A stretch of DNA of 64,000 nt from Limnephilus marmoratus (GCA_917880885.1 OU862909.1:30252851-30316850); one strand, 5' to 3'. Positions 20,977 through 31,464 are shown, counted from the stretch's first letter. Translations and numbers: made by a program. The notes: a model not told the origin generated them from the letters alone.

Positions 20977-21040
20977 AAAGAATTGGGAATACCTCATGGG
21001 ACAATTCCAGGTCCAATATTATTTGTAATATACAGGTAGA
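20977..21040 (+). pseudogene. Tiny LINE RT fragment (motif B)
   Basis: Translation gives LGIPHGTIPGPILFVIY, the RT motif-B block found in LINE ORF2 (compare GIPQGTVLGP in the intact element at 10037-13012). Neither motif A nor motif C follows. It is a fragment of about 20 codons next to a SINE-A head. Confidence 0.65.
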
Positions 21041-21220
21041 TGGTGACTCCAAAAGAAACCTACACTTTTTTCATTTCCATGTTTTGTGTTAGGTACCCCG
21101 TGTTTCCGAATTACTTTATTGTCGACCAACCGGGTTTTGGGGAGGGTTTTAACCCTCTCGTTTTCCCTTGGGCGCAACTGAACGAATCTAGGTAAAATAT
21201 ATCTAGCAACTTAACATATA

Positions 21221-21417
21221 TAAAGCTTTACAAGCAGCTTTGTGATTTAGTCTCTCAACAGGATTATACTGAAAGTATCTCTTGCTGTAGAATGAATCGG
21301 GAATTATGCATCTTAATATTATATATGAAAAATATACCTAGCAAAGCTTTACGAGCAGTTTTGTGATTTAGTATTTCAACAGGGTTATACTGAAAGTATA
21401 TTTTGCTGCAGAATGAA
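21221..21417 (+). repeat. Tandem duplication, period 121 bp
   Basis: AAAGCTTTACAAGCAGCTTT at 21222 recurs as AAAGCTTTACGAGCAGTTTT at 21343. Both copies run about 75 bp through GTGATTTAGT, CAACAGG and TTATACTGAAAGTAT to GAATGAA. Confidence 0.85.
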
Positions 21418-21837
21418 GTAGAAAATATTATGTGTAAAATTTTACATAAATTTGAAAATGCAAAATCGAAATTGCATTGCATTTTTATGTGGTCACTATT
21501 TCCTAGTTTTATTTACGAAATATGTTTTCGTATCGAATACTGAAAAATATTTAACAAAAAAATTTGGCATATTAATTTTTAAAATGTTTTAATTATATCA
21601 TCAGCAAAAGCAATCTGCCTATTTAAGAATTAAAACGACCAGACGAAACAATGACACTACTATTTACGTATGAAAATATTATGTTAGTAGCGAAATATCA
21701 CCAGAGAGTCTGATATTTTGACAACTCAGTTTCAATTTTTAAAATGACGATTAAATTAACTTTCTTTTCAAATACTTTATTTGTAGGCAAGTACCTACCT
21801 TCTTTATTGATTGTCTGATCCTTCACGTAATTAGTTA
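21418..21837. other. AT-rich interval, nothing recognised
   Basis: No ORF or shared repeat landmark seen. Confidence 0.35.
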
Positions 21838-22205
21838 CTTATGGGATAACAGACACTTCCGCCATTGATTACCCTAAGTGGTTCGTTACGTTTGGTGACT
21901 TAGCAGGGATCGCCGGGTTATTGGGGTGAGGCCTGTCCATTGTCTAATGAGGCACCGACTGAATGGCACGCCGGATCCAGAGAGACTGGTTGAAGGAGGC
22001 TTTTTGACCTCTCCAGCGAGACGCTCCGAACCCATCGCCTTGCAACGTTGTTGGGGGGATGGAGTCATACTTCTGGAAACACTGACCCCAAATTCCTACC
22101 CACCTCTAGGATCTTTTTCCTTCCCAGAACTTCGTATCTTTCATTTCCATTAAAATACCCTCCACACAGCATCCTCTAAGATTTCCTGAGGAAAATTATT
22201 TTCCT
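21838..22205 (-). repeat. Family B copy
   Basis: Landmarks in order: TTATGGGATAACAGACACTT, CTAAGTGGTTCGTTACGTTT, GGTGACTTAGCAGGG, TTTTGACCTCTCCAGC, CATCGCCTTGCAACG, CCCAAATTCCTACCCACC, and the hairpin end CCACACAGCATCCTCTAAGA with GAGGAAAATTATTTTCC. Confidence 0.85.
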
Positions 22206-22360
22206 TCATTTTAAGGTAATAAAAATATCATGAATTGAAAATAACACTTAAATTCAAAGCAAAACCGATTTCATTGAACCAGACGTACACAGATAAACAG
22301 ACAAATCTACCACCGAAAAAAATATTTTTGATGATTCATCAATGCAATAATTCCCATAAA

Positions 22361-22775
22361 ACAAGCCGCCACATTTTAAGCACAGATTATAGAAATCACT
22401 CTTCATTTTAACAATTACTACAAGAAGCCTTGGGGTGATTTTTTACGAAAACTGCACTATAATTTGCCAAATATTATATGGGAAAATTATTTACGTACAC
22501 AAAATAGAGGTTCTTAATTTAGGTTAACTAAGTAATTTAGGCGTACTTAGATTTAAACAAAACTTCGCAAATGTCAAATCCATACAAAAAACTGGCGGAA
22601 ATGGAGATATTTTATATGGGAAATTTTTAACTTTGAATGAAAATCGAATTTTAATGGCATATTTTTCTGTCTATCCCGACTGAAACCGATTTTTCTTTTG
22701 AAAATTGAGTTTAAAAGGTAGTTTACTTTTCAAAATCTATGCCTATTAAAAGTATAGCGGCAGGTGGCGGCTTAT
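22361..22775 (+). repeat. MITE with AAGCCGCC terminal inverted repeats (copy 1)
   Basis: Starts ACAAGCCGCCACATTTTAAG and ends GCAGGTGGCGGCTTAT. The inside matches the copy at 61474-61835: AAACTTCGCAAATGTCAAAT, CGAATTTTAATGGCAT, CTGAAACCGAT and GTAGTTTACTTTTCAAA. It has no coding capacity. Confidence 0.85.
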
Positions 22776-23136
22776 AGAATATTTGTTATTCACTAGTTTT
22801 TAATACTCACTTTAATTTTGAAATAAAAATCATACATATCTTAAGCTTTTAATAGTTATAGATAACCTAAAAATTACGTGCGAAAAATAATCTGAATTAT
22901 TATAATATTACTCAATTCGCAAATTCTTTCTTCCCCAGAAAATAGTTAAAATACTTCGCTTTTAATGCACTCATTTGCTAGCACCATTTGCTCTGGCGTT
23001 GACGCGGGGAGAAATAAATCCCCCGCGACTTAATCACCCGTCCGCGCAGCAAACAACAAACTATCATACCTACCTACTACCTACACGCTATCGAATTCAT
23101 TGAACCATAATATAACGTGAAGAGATGAGTGTAGCT
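22776..23136. other. Unassigned interval
   Basis: AT-rich apart from a small hairpin at about 23003-23028 (GCGGGG...CCCCGC). Nothing else recognised. Confidence 0.35.
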
Positions 23137-23499
23137 TAGGGATTGCAAACCGAAAATTCCGGATTTGCGATGGAATCAGAATTCGGATTTTTAAATGTGA
23201 AATCTGGTTTTGAAATATGAAAATATCAGTTATTTGTAATGTAATGCAATGTCTGAGTGATTAACGAGTCCGAATTTTTTAAGAGATGTTTCAATAATTT
23301 TGTAATAATTGCATAGTTAACCTGCACAAATACGATATTTAGCACTATGAAATGTATTTTATAGAAAGACTATGTATGTGTGTATTATATCTTAATTTAG
23401 AAATGTTTTATTGGCTTGCGATTGCCACTTCCGATTTATATCTATAGATATATATCCACCGCACAGTGAGCACATTACATAATATTTTTTACCGAAGTA

Positions 23500-23856
23500 A
23501 AAAAGATTTCTTATGCCCTATGTCGTCTTTGGGAATGCTATGTGCAGGGTCTTTTTAGGGAAAGGAAAGAGGTTCTGGGAAGAGCAAAAGGTATGAGGTG
23601 CTAGTAGGAATCTGGGGAATAATGTGTCCAGGAGTGATGGACTCATGAATCCATCCATCCCACTGCGGTGCGAGGAGGTGGGTCGAGAGAGTCCGGCTAG
23701 AGAAATCTAGGTTAGGTCTCCCTCAAGTCATCTCTCCCGATCTATCCCGCCACGCAGTAGGTGGGCAGAAACAATTGAGCTGATCTACGACAGGGGTGTT
23801 GGTCATCTAATAAATGGCTCCCGTGGAAGCGGTACGCATACCCGCCTCCCAAATTG
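23500..23856 (+). repeat. Family B copy nested in the hAT-like element
   Basis: Runs from TATGTCGTCTTTGGGAATGC through CAGGAGTGATGGACTCATGA, CACTGCGGTGCGAGG, GGTCGAGAGAGTCCGGCTAG and CCACGCAGTAGGTGG to CCCGCCTCCCAAATTG. The 5' hairpin is missing or degraded. Confidence 0.85.
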
Positions 23857-23907
23857 AAAAGAACATCCAATGGTATTATGGATTCGGTTTTCGTGATTAT
23901 TTTTTTA

Positions 23908-24245
23908 CTAGCTGACCCAGCCACGCGTTGCTGTGGCTAACGAAACACAACACCATCTACTGGATGATTATCCAATATTTATAACCACCGCCATCTGTTA
24001 GTTTGCATACAAATCAAAACCACACCGCCTGCTTTACAGCCCGTTCGTCCACCACATACAGACATACCTATATTAAATTATATATTATATATTTCAACTA
24101 ATTTACACAAAACCTTGACAAATTATATACCTAAACCTTCTTCATGGATCATTCTATCTATTGGTGAAAACCGTATAAAAATCCGGTCAGCAGTTTTTGA
24201 GTTTATCGCGAACAGACAGACACGGCGAAGAACTTAAATTTATAA
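23908..24245 (-). repeat. Helitron-like copy (CTAG end at left)
   Basis: Begins CTAGCTGACCCAGCCACGCG on the plus strand, i.e. ends GGGTCAGCTAG in its own direction. Landmarks are AATTTACACAAAACCTTGAC, TATTGGTGAAAACCG and a GAACAGACAGACACGG end. Confidence 0.55.
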
Positions 24246-24556
24246 CTAGCAGACCCCACCACATATTGCTGTGGCTAACAAAACACAACGCCCCATCTAC
24301 TGACTACGCCATTACCCAATCTTTATAACCAACCCCATCACATCAAATCCGCACCGCCCGCGCGCCAGCACGCTCCCTTTGTATATTATGTATTTCAACC
24401 AATTTACACAAAACCTTGACAAATTATGTACTTAAACCTTCCTCATGAATTACTCTATCTATTGGTGAAAACCGCATGAAAATCCGTTGCGCTGTTCAAA
24501 AGATCCAAGCCTACAGACAGCGGGAGCGACTTTTGCTTTATACTATGTAAAGATGT
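24246..24556 (-). repeat. Helitron-like copy, tandem with the previous one
   Basis: It starts directly where the preceding copy stops (CTAGCAGACCCCACC) and shares the same landmarks: CAATTTACACAAAACCTTGA, TCTATCTATTGGTGAAAACC, then CAGACAGCGGGAGCGACTT. Confidence 0.55.
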
Positions 24557-24722
24557 TTGGTTTGTAATTAATTTGGTACAGTTTTTAATAATGAAGACAT
24601 CATATTTCGGACGGATGATGGTGTTTTGTATTGTTGGTCAATCGGAAGTCTTCTATACATAATAAAATTTTGATATTGAAAATGTAAATATGGTTTTGGA
24701 AATACGCGACCGGGTTAGCTAG
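24557..24722 (+). repeat. Helitron-like 3' end in opposite orientation
   Basis: Ends GACCGGGTTAGCTAG followed by T, the same terminus as the two preceding copies but on the other strand. The body is diverged. Confidence 0.4.
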
Positions 24723-24869
24723 TTTTTACAAAGTAAAAGCTAGCTAACTTTTTAAACATTTTTACTTCATGCCTAAGATTTTCATTTATAAAATCGGTTT
24801 TAGTCCGGATAACCGGATTTTGAGTTTCAAGATATCAGAAAATCCGGATTTGCAATCCCTAGTCTAGCC

Positions 24870-25379
24870 CCGGTCGTTAATCCTCTTCCCCAAGTCAAGT
24901 AGCACAAGTGCGCCCACTTTACTCTGGAGTGTAATATTAAATGATTGTAATGTACAGAAAGGCTCTTCTTATTATCTTATTATACCATCAGGAACAATCT
25001 TCTGGCGCTTGGCGGTAATGTATCCTGTAAATGGAACCATTATCAAGGCCGTACGTTTATTTGGCGAGAACGCTTCCAGAATGTAAAAGTGCTGGAACAC
25101 TATAAATTGAAAGGAAAATATTTTTGCCGATAAAAAGGCGAGAACGGAGTGGCGTTTTGCTTTTATTGGTACAGTTTCGTAGATTTCGCGTAGGTACTTA
25201 CTTAAAAATTCTATGTATTAACGTTAAAAAGATCTGTTGTAATCACACTGAATTAACCTTCTGAAAATAAGAACATGGCACGATTTTTTTTTCTTTCTAA
25301 AAACCCGACAATATTTGAAAATCTCCCTCTACCACCACAGTAAGCCGAAAATGTTGCTAGAGTCCTTTTGGAGGACTTA
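24870..25379. other. Unassigned interval
   Basis: Mixed composition; GGCGCTTGGCGGTAATG and GGCGAGAACG words at 24990-25150. I recognise no coding frame or repeat. Confidence 0.35.
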
Positions 25380-25455
25380 GCCAGCCGAGGAATCTAACAC
25401 GGAACGCCTGGGTGGGACCCAAATGCTATGCCCACTCAACCACTGACCGGTCGAA
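25380..25455 (-). repeat. tRNA-like SINE head, different from SINE-A
   Basis: In reverse, GGTCAGTGGTTGAGTGGGCA is A-box-like and GTTAGATTCC is a degenerate B box about 45 bp downstream, which is the spacing of a tRNA gene. No full cloverleaf forms. It is probably the head of another tRNA-derived SINE. Confidence 0.4.
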
Positions 25456-25484
25456 ATATAACATATGCCTTTTAATCTACAAAA

Positions 25485-25740
25485 TACAAAATGGACTTAT
25501 ACACACGAACACAAATTTATAAAAAACGTCACTGGACAACTTATACTGGACAACACAATAAATTATTCACTAATACTGTCAAAACTGAAAGTGGAAAGAG
25601 AAGCATAGGCCATGAGGGCGTACACAACATATATAATCTCCTTCCAGATAACCTAAAAATGGAAAGAATATAAATACGTACCTTAAAAAAAACGTTAAAA
25701 CTATTTAAACTTAAGTTGTTAGAAGAAAATTAAAAATATT
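25485..25740 (+). pseudogene. LINE ORF2 C-terminal stub
   Basis: The frame gives TVKTESGKRSIGHEGV then YNLLPDNLKMER, and after a shift RTLKKTLKLFKLKL. This is the usual ending of Jockey/CR1-type ORF2 (a glycine-containing segment, a N-x-LP block, a lysine-rich end). AT-rich tail-like sequence follows. Confidence 0.6.
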
Positions 25741-25954
25741 ACTACTATACTATACACTACTTTACGTATATACTACTATACTATATATGCTCTGTACTTA
25801 AGTAAAGAAAGCGAAATATTATATTCTTTTAACTTAATAATAAAAAATAAAAAATTTAAAAAATGTTCAAGTTACGGCTTGCATAATTTTGGTACATATT
25901 AAATTCAATCAAATTCAATAGCCAGGAGCCGATTATACTGTTTTTAGAAGATGT
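25741..25954. other. AT-rich LINE tail region
   Basis: TACTACTATACTATA-type repeats and an A-rich AATAAAAAATAAAAAATTT stretch near 25840 are probably the UTR and tail of the preceding LINE stub. Confidence 0.4.
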
Positions 25955-26093
25955 ATATGTCGTAGGCCAATCATAAAATCAGGCAGACCACGATGCGCCT
26001 AGCCACATCATGATCTACCGCATCGTGAAATAGCGGCATGTGCCCCAGGCGCCACACGATCTGCCTGATTTTTAGGATTGACCTGCGACATAT
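25955..26093. repeat. 139-bp foldback MITE
   Basis: The left arm ATATGTCGTAGGCCAATC...AAATCAGGCAGACC pairs with the right arm GATCTGCCTGATTTTTAGG...ACCTGCGACATAT. The arms are about 45 bp with a few mismatches, leaving a loop of about 50 bp that has its own CATCATGAT and ATCGTG inversions. It would extrude as a near-complete hairpin. Confidence 0.8.
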
Positions 26094-26406
26094 TTATGAC
26101 TTCTTAACTTATGCAGGAAGTAAAGAACGTTATTTTTTTGTATTATATTATGATATATTTAAACGTTTAATCCAGCAGGACTGAAAGGACAGGGAAACCT
26201 CAGTCTGCCGTGTTATTTGAGTAGGTATACAATTTTTACACTTATGAACATTTTTTAACTATATTTTTAAATGTAGCTATCACTTTGTGGTTATCCATTA
26301 TAGAAAAATGAAACAATACAACTTTGTATAAACCACTTATACAATGCGTAAATCCTACCGGTATTTTTTTAACTGCTCGATCATTTTTTTTAAATTGGTT
26401 ATTTTT
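26094..26406. other. AT-rich interval with a short dispersed match
   Basis: The reverse complement of 26250-26297 resembles 46408-46455 (AATGGATAACCACAAAGT, AGCTACATTTAAAA). Nothing else recognised. Confidence 0.4.
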
Positions 26407-26520
26407 GGATACTCGCTTTTACCAGATTGCTTGCAGTTGGCAATACTTTCCAGAAGTAGTGGACGTGTTCAACTGCGTGGAATACCTATAGTTATACGAA
26501 GGCTATAATAACATATCTCG
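26407..26520 (+). repeat. Dispersed repeat D (copy 1)
   Basis: GATACTCGCTTTTACC, TTGCTTGCAGTTGGCAATAC, CAGAAGTAGT and GTGTTCAACTGCGTGGAATA match 33644-33753. Element class unknown. Confidence 0.7.
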
Positions 26521-26821
26521 ATAATAATAATACTATTCTTCTGCATTGGTTCTGTATAATTTAAATGCCATATTTTACTAAATTTACTATATATAAAAAC
26601 GTATTTTTTATCTAATTAAATGTCGGTAAGTAGAAATCTTGAATAAATGACATTTCCTGACATAACCTAAAACCTTACACTAAGTGCGTTTATTATTCCG
26701 CGTGTATCCAAAAGTCTGGCAAGTTGTGCATTAAATTTTCAATATCATCATTACGAACTTCAAACCGGATAGCGATATGCCATGTCGTGCAATTTCAAAG
26801 CGCATGCTGAATGGTCTAGAA

Positions 26822-27347
26822 CAGTGGTTCTTAACCTGCGTTCGATCGAACACCAGGGGTTCGGTGAGTCAGTCTCGCGGGTTCGGCGGAGGTCAAGGGC
26901 AACATCAGAAGTCACACTGATTTTCAGTGAATATTTATTATTATGTTTTTGTTTTTGTGTGAAAATCATGTAATGGTTTTGTTCTTTGTTCTTAATGGTT
27001 TTGTTCATTTTATGCACCCTTGTATAAATATAGTGACCGGGAATGAAACTAACTCAGAACCATCTCAGATAAGTCATTTAGAGTGATAAAAAAAAATATA
27101 TGTAAAAAATGGTTTGGGTTACGTTGGGTAAGGGTTATCGGCTAATTTTTTTTTTCAAGGAGGGGCTGAGTTGACTTTATTCTCAGTTGGCATGGAACCA
27201 TAAATATGTTTTGAATTTGAAAAATTCAATTTACCTTTGTTTTGAATTTGAAAAAATCATATTTTATTTTTCCAATTAAGAACGGTTCGGTTAATGCGCA
27301 TATGAAACTGGCGGGGGTCAGTACCTCGAACATGGTTAAGAACCACT
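26822..27347. mobile_element. hAT-type MITE with AGTGGTTCTTAACC ends
   Basis: The left end CAGTGGTTCTTAACCTG and right end ATGGTTAAGAACCACT are inverted over about 15 bp. Subterminal GGGGTTCGGTGAGTCAG and GCGGGGGTCAGTACCTCGAA belong to a widespread hAT-derived MITE type. It lacks a transposase ORF. The right end abuts the tail of a reverse-strand LINE, so its target duplication is unclear. Confidence 0.75.
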
Positions 27348-28024
27348 TTTTTTATTTTTTTATTCATTATTGAGTTAGTTTATACTACATGAATATAAAC
27401 TAATAAGCACAATGTAACATTTCATTTGATAAATTTAAATATTTTTACAGTAAGCATAACATTTCTTTTTAAATACGTTCATTCTTTCTTCATTCTTCAT
27501 ACTTTCAGGCATTTCATCATACATCTTTAGTCCTCTGTATATTAGGCTGTTCTGTGATTTTGATTTCTTCATTTGTGGCAATCGAACTCTGTTTATATTT
27601 CTTGTTTCGTAATTATGAATGTCTCTATTAAAAACAATTTCATCCTTAAAGTATTTTGGCATTTGGTTTTTCATAATTTTATGTACAAAAATTAACACAT
27701 TAAATAGTAGTCTCTTTTTTATTGGAATCCAATTTAGCTCCTCTCTCATTTGATTAATCCTTGCGTATTTGCCTTTTCCCAGTATACATCTCATAGCTTT
27801 GTTTTGTATAACTTCTAGTTTGTTCAAACTTCCTACATTGTAGAGCAGTAGTCCAAATGTGGAGCAACGATAGTTTTATAAATGAGCTCCGTAGTGTTTC
27901 TATTTAATTTACGTCTTAGTCTTCTAAGAAAAATTACCTTTTTTGATACCTTTTTTATCACATATTCAAAGTTTGCTGTGAAAGTCAGTTTTGAGTCGAG
28001 TATTACACCCAGGTCTAGAACCAA
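27348..28024 (-). pseudogene. 5'-truncated LINE, ORF2 3' end with frameshift
   Basis: In reverse, the frame at 28024-27833 encodes LDLGVILDSKLTF...LIYKTIVAPHLDYCSTM (RT thumb region). After a one-base shift, 27827-27435 encodes LEVIQNKAMRCILG...GLKMYDEMPESMKN and ends YCKNI. Together these are the last 190 or so residues of a Jockey/CR1-type ORF2. A short 3' UTR and an A-rich tail (T-rich on plus, 27348-27366) follow. Truncated at about 28030. Confidence 0.88.
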
Positions 28025-28030
28025 AAGCTA

Positions 28031-28799
28031 TTTATTCCGTGGGACATTCGTTTCCATTAACATCTATGCAATCTATCTATTCTTGGCGCAAGTGACAAAC
28101 ATTTCATATTCAACAACTACCTCGTATAATTTGAAATTTAATTATATCGATGATTATTAATTTGTGGGTTTGTGCACCTGTAGAGACGATATTCATTTAG
28201 GAGACGTGGCAGGAAGAAGACTGATGTAATGAAAGGATGACTAAATGGAGAATATCGCACTGATTACACTGCTAAGAAGTTGTCAAAGGAGCGAAGCCAG
28301 CAGTGCACATCAAAGTTCTGATGCAAGCCCCGATTTATGGCAGCGAGACATAGAATTGGCGTAGGAAAGTCTAAATTGGATAGAATGCTGTGAAAATTAG
28401 ATCTCTGGGGTGAGAACTATGTTTGAATCAATTACGAACGATGTGGTAGTACCGTCGAAAATTGACAAACATCTATTTGAATATGAGACGTAGAGAAAGT
28501 AGTGAGATAAGGGGGGGGGATAGGAGAAGTGAATTAGGAAAGGGGAAAGGAGAAGTCATGGAGTGGGAAGTAAAAGCTGGTGTAGGAAGACAACCACCCA
28601 CTTCCTTCCTGCACAACTCTCAACTATACCCCACTTCCTTCTGCCACATAACGTAACCTAAATTAGAGAACTCTCACAGTTAGATTCTTGTAAAAATCAC
28701 ATTAAAAATATGCCATACGCACTCGTTCCGCTTGCCAACAGAAGCGAACCACTTGGGGTTATGACAGAGGACGCGACACTTTACCAAAAACAAACTCAA
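28031..28799. other. Unassigned interval with a purine-rich patch
   Basis: A G/A-rich stretch lies at 28495-28575 (GATAAGGGGGGGGATAGGAG). I find no coding frame or repeat landmarks. Confidence 0.35.
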
Positions 28800-28960
28800 C
28801 CAATAGGAGCCTTTAAAGTGTGGTCATAATCAAGCGGCCAATGAGCGCAGACCTAGCGTCATTTCCGTTTCATATCTCAACCAATATAATCATAGCGGTC
28901 AATGAGCGCAGTTTGATACTTCGCAGGTGCTGTGATGCGTCATTTTCTTTCATCCAAATT
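28800..28960 (+). repeat. CCAAT-containing repeated segment
   Basis: GGAGCCTTTAAAGTGTGGTC, ATAATCAAGCGGCCAATGAG and CGTCATTTCCGTTTCAT match, inverted, bases 30270-30362 inside the TIR element at 29340-30500. The GCGGYCAATGAGCGCAG word occurs twice here (about 28833 and 28893). Repeated CCAAT boxes look promoter-like, but no gene follows. Confidence 0.65.
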
Positions 28961-29337
28961 ACAAATCACAACGAGGCTAAAGAAGTTTCACTTAAAAATG
29001 AGATCTCTACTATATAAACCATACTGCACTAAGATGTACGTGCTAATCCCTAATATGAGATTACATGAATAGCCTTAACGGATAGTAGGTTGCATGCAAG
29101 CAATTGAGGCCCACGTTAAAATAATCATCCCCGGGTGAGCCGTTGGCGGTGGTCCCGGGCTGCGGAGCGGCGAATGGGATTTTATCAAAATGTTTATTAT
29201 TTAATGACACTACGAAACTCGTAACAGTTCATTGTTATTTAAATTCAGTTCAGGATTATCAGAGATCTCACGTTTAATTAACAGGTTTACTATTTATTTT
29301 GTTACAAAATAAATTATTAAAATATCTCTGCATTAAA
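28961..29337. other. Unassigned interval
   Basis: A GC-rich patch at 29128-29175 (CCCCGGGTGAGCCGTTGGCG) interrupts AT-rich sequence. Nothing recognised. Confidence 0.35.
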
Positions 29338-29339
29338 TA

Positions 29340-30500
29340 CAGGGTGTAAAGGGACGTACTTGACTAACTTTAACCAGTGATTCCTGACATTATTTGGAGT
29401 AAAACATGTAAATGAAATTTTGGTCTCCGGTGATATTTTTGTTGTTTTTTTTCTGCAAGAACATAAGAAAATAGTAGGTGTTTGACCGTTGGGTGGGGGA
29501 GAGGTGTAAAAGGTTCGGTGGTTATTCGGCTGAGTGGCCAGTGATGCGAAAGAATTTTTGTTTAAGATGACAATATACCCTAAAATATATTCAGAATCTT
29601 AACGACGTAAGTAAAGAAACCGTGTATACAAATTGCGACTCGCGACCCGTGCTCTGGACGAACCTACTGTCGAATTTGCCGTATCAAAGAAAAGAGGAAG
29701 AAGATAAATAATGTGGGAATCTTAACGACGTAAGTGAAAAAAGCGTGTAAACAAATATACGCCGCGGCACGGCGTATTGCACGAACGTACGGTCGAATTC
29801 ACCCTAGCAGGCCTGGAGATTCGACCTTTCTGCAGCGTTGATTTTAATTAATTCTGAAGAACGTGCTACAAATATTAAAAATGTAAACACATGTTGTCCT
29901 CCCGAAATTATTAATTCATCGTCTAGAAAAATAAAATCTGGTGCTTACCGCTAACTTTATAGTTGAAAAACGAGTTATATAGTTTTCAAATCGTTGTACG
30001 TAAAATATATTAATGTTAAGGTACTGTTTTTATTAATCTAGTATATAAATAATTCGCATTTCTTGTGCGGCATGGAAATAAAAAAGTTATTTTAGTTACG
30101 GATTCGCCGGAAATGATTAAAATGTAAGTTTTGAGCGTACAAAAATTATTAGGATTGTGTACCGCCTTAATTTTAAAGAAAAAAAATGATATAAGAGCCA
30201 TTGAAAAAGTCACCGGAAATCAAAATTTCATTTATATTTTGAAGAGATACTTCCTTAGCCCCGTTAGCCATTCGGAATTCGGATGAAACGGAAATGACGC
30301 GTACAGCTCATTGGCCTGCTCACTGCGCTTTGATTATGACCTCACTTTTCAAGGCTCCTTGTTCTTCGTAGTTTGAGATTGTTTTGATAAAATTTCGCTT
30401 CTACCGCGTGTTAACTGCACTCATTTTTTTTTCCAAAATAATGTCAGGAATCACCGGTTAAAGTAACTTGACTTATTCAAGTACGTCCCTTAGCACTCTG
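29340..30500. mobile_element. TA-flanked inverted-repeat element, 1.16 kb, non-coding
   Basis: The left end CAGGGTGTAAAGGGACGTAC (29340) and the right end, read in reverse, CAGAGTGCTAAGGGACGTAC (30500) start TIRs of about 60 bp, also sharing GGTGATTCCTGACATTAT. TA dinucleotides flank both ends (29338-29339, 30501-30502). A second inner pair, AAATGAAATTTTGG near 29410 and its inverse near 30225-30240, is displaced on the right by a segment of about 195 bp homologous to 28800-28890. There is no transposase. The TA duplication suggests Tc1/mariner- or piggyBac-like mobilisation, which is inference. Confidence 0.7.
29593..29806 (+). repeat. 125-bp-period duplication inside the TIR element
   Basis: GAATCTTAACGACGTAAGT at 29593 and 29718 starts two copies of about 88 bp. 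Both continue with CGTGTA..ACAAAT and a GC-rich stretch, and end GTCGAATT. The first contains CGACTCGCGACCCG and the second CGCCGCGGCACGGCG. Confidence 0.85.
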
Positions 30501-30585
30501 TATGTTGAAATCTATTTAAAACCATTAAAAAAATTTAAATCTATACTTTTTTTGCGATAGTTCTAGAAGGTGAAAAGGAAAAAAT

Positions 30586-30850
30586 TGCCTCAGAGCTTAC
30601 GTCAACTTTGAGGGGTGTTTATAGGGGGTCTATTTAGGAAAATGTAGGAGAGCAAGTTTTGGGAAGAAAAGCTATGAAAGGTGGGTAATGTGTTTAAGAG
30701 TGACGGACTTATGAATCCATACTTCCCACTGCGGCGCAAAACGATGGATCGAGAGAGTCCGATCGGAGAGGTTTGGGTAAGGTCTTTCCCACTAGTCTCT
30801 CCCGATCCTGCCCGCTACGCAGTAGGTAGGTAAACGCTATGCTAGACCTT
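30586..30850 (+). repeat. Family B copy, 3'-truncated
   Basis: Landmarks: GGTCTATTTAGGAAAATGTA, GAGTGACGGACTTATGAATC, CACTGCGGCGCAAAACGATG, GATCGAGAGAGTCCGATCGG, CTCTCCCGATCCTGCCCG and ACGCAGTAGGTAGGTAAACG. The CCTCCCAAATTG end is absent. Confidence 0.8.
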
Positions 30851-31464
30851 ACGGACCCTAGAAGTTGACGGATCTTATATATTCTGACCACGGGTCGGTT
30901 TACTTTTAAATTAGTGTACATCGTACTACTGAGTTGCATACTGTTCATTTAATGAAACGTAATTTCAATAGATTTTAATCTTTTCTTTCTAACCCAAAAT
31001 AATAAGGAAAAGTTGGTAACTATTTTAAATTGAAGACATAAAAAAAAGTTATATTAAATTCTACCTCTGTGGAATCTACTAAGTAAAACGAGCATAAACC
31101 AGCACCTTTTTATGGTTTGCATTAATAAATTTGTGAATTGCCGAAATACAGTCGACCCTTTTTGGCACTGTGTTCAAAGCCAATACATGAACCGAAAGTA
31201 GTCAATTTTTACTCGTGCGCTAAAAAGCTTTCACTCGTATGTTGGATATGCAATACCACTGGGATTGGTTAGATTCTATGGGGATACGTACGTGAAAAAG
31301 CCTAACAAAGTGCACGCTTGGTTGTTTTTTTTACTTAAAATAGTCGCTCGTTGATGTTATTTTAAAAAGTGGGTAATATTTTTTTTTTACTTGAATCCCA
31401 ACTACTTTCAACCGTCTTTAGTCTCTTTAGGGTGAATTGCCTAATTTAAAAAAAAATCTTTTGG
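30851..31464. other. AT-rich interval, nothing recognised
   Basis: No coding frame or repeat landmark seen. Confidence 0.35.

Larger units (their letters stand above)
23137..24861. mobile_element. hAT-like element filled with nested repeats
   Basis: The left end TAGGGATTGCAAACCG and right end CGGATTTGCAATCCCTA are inverted. They are flanked by 8-bp sequences GTGTAGCT (23129-23136) and GTCTAGCC (24862-24869), 6 of 8 identical. TIRs of the YAGGG type and 8-bp duplications are hallmarks of hAT transposons. No transposase is visible. The interior holds a family B copy and Helitron-like copies, so the original element was probably a few hundred bp of AT-rich MITE. Confidence 0.65.
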
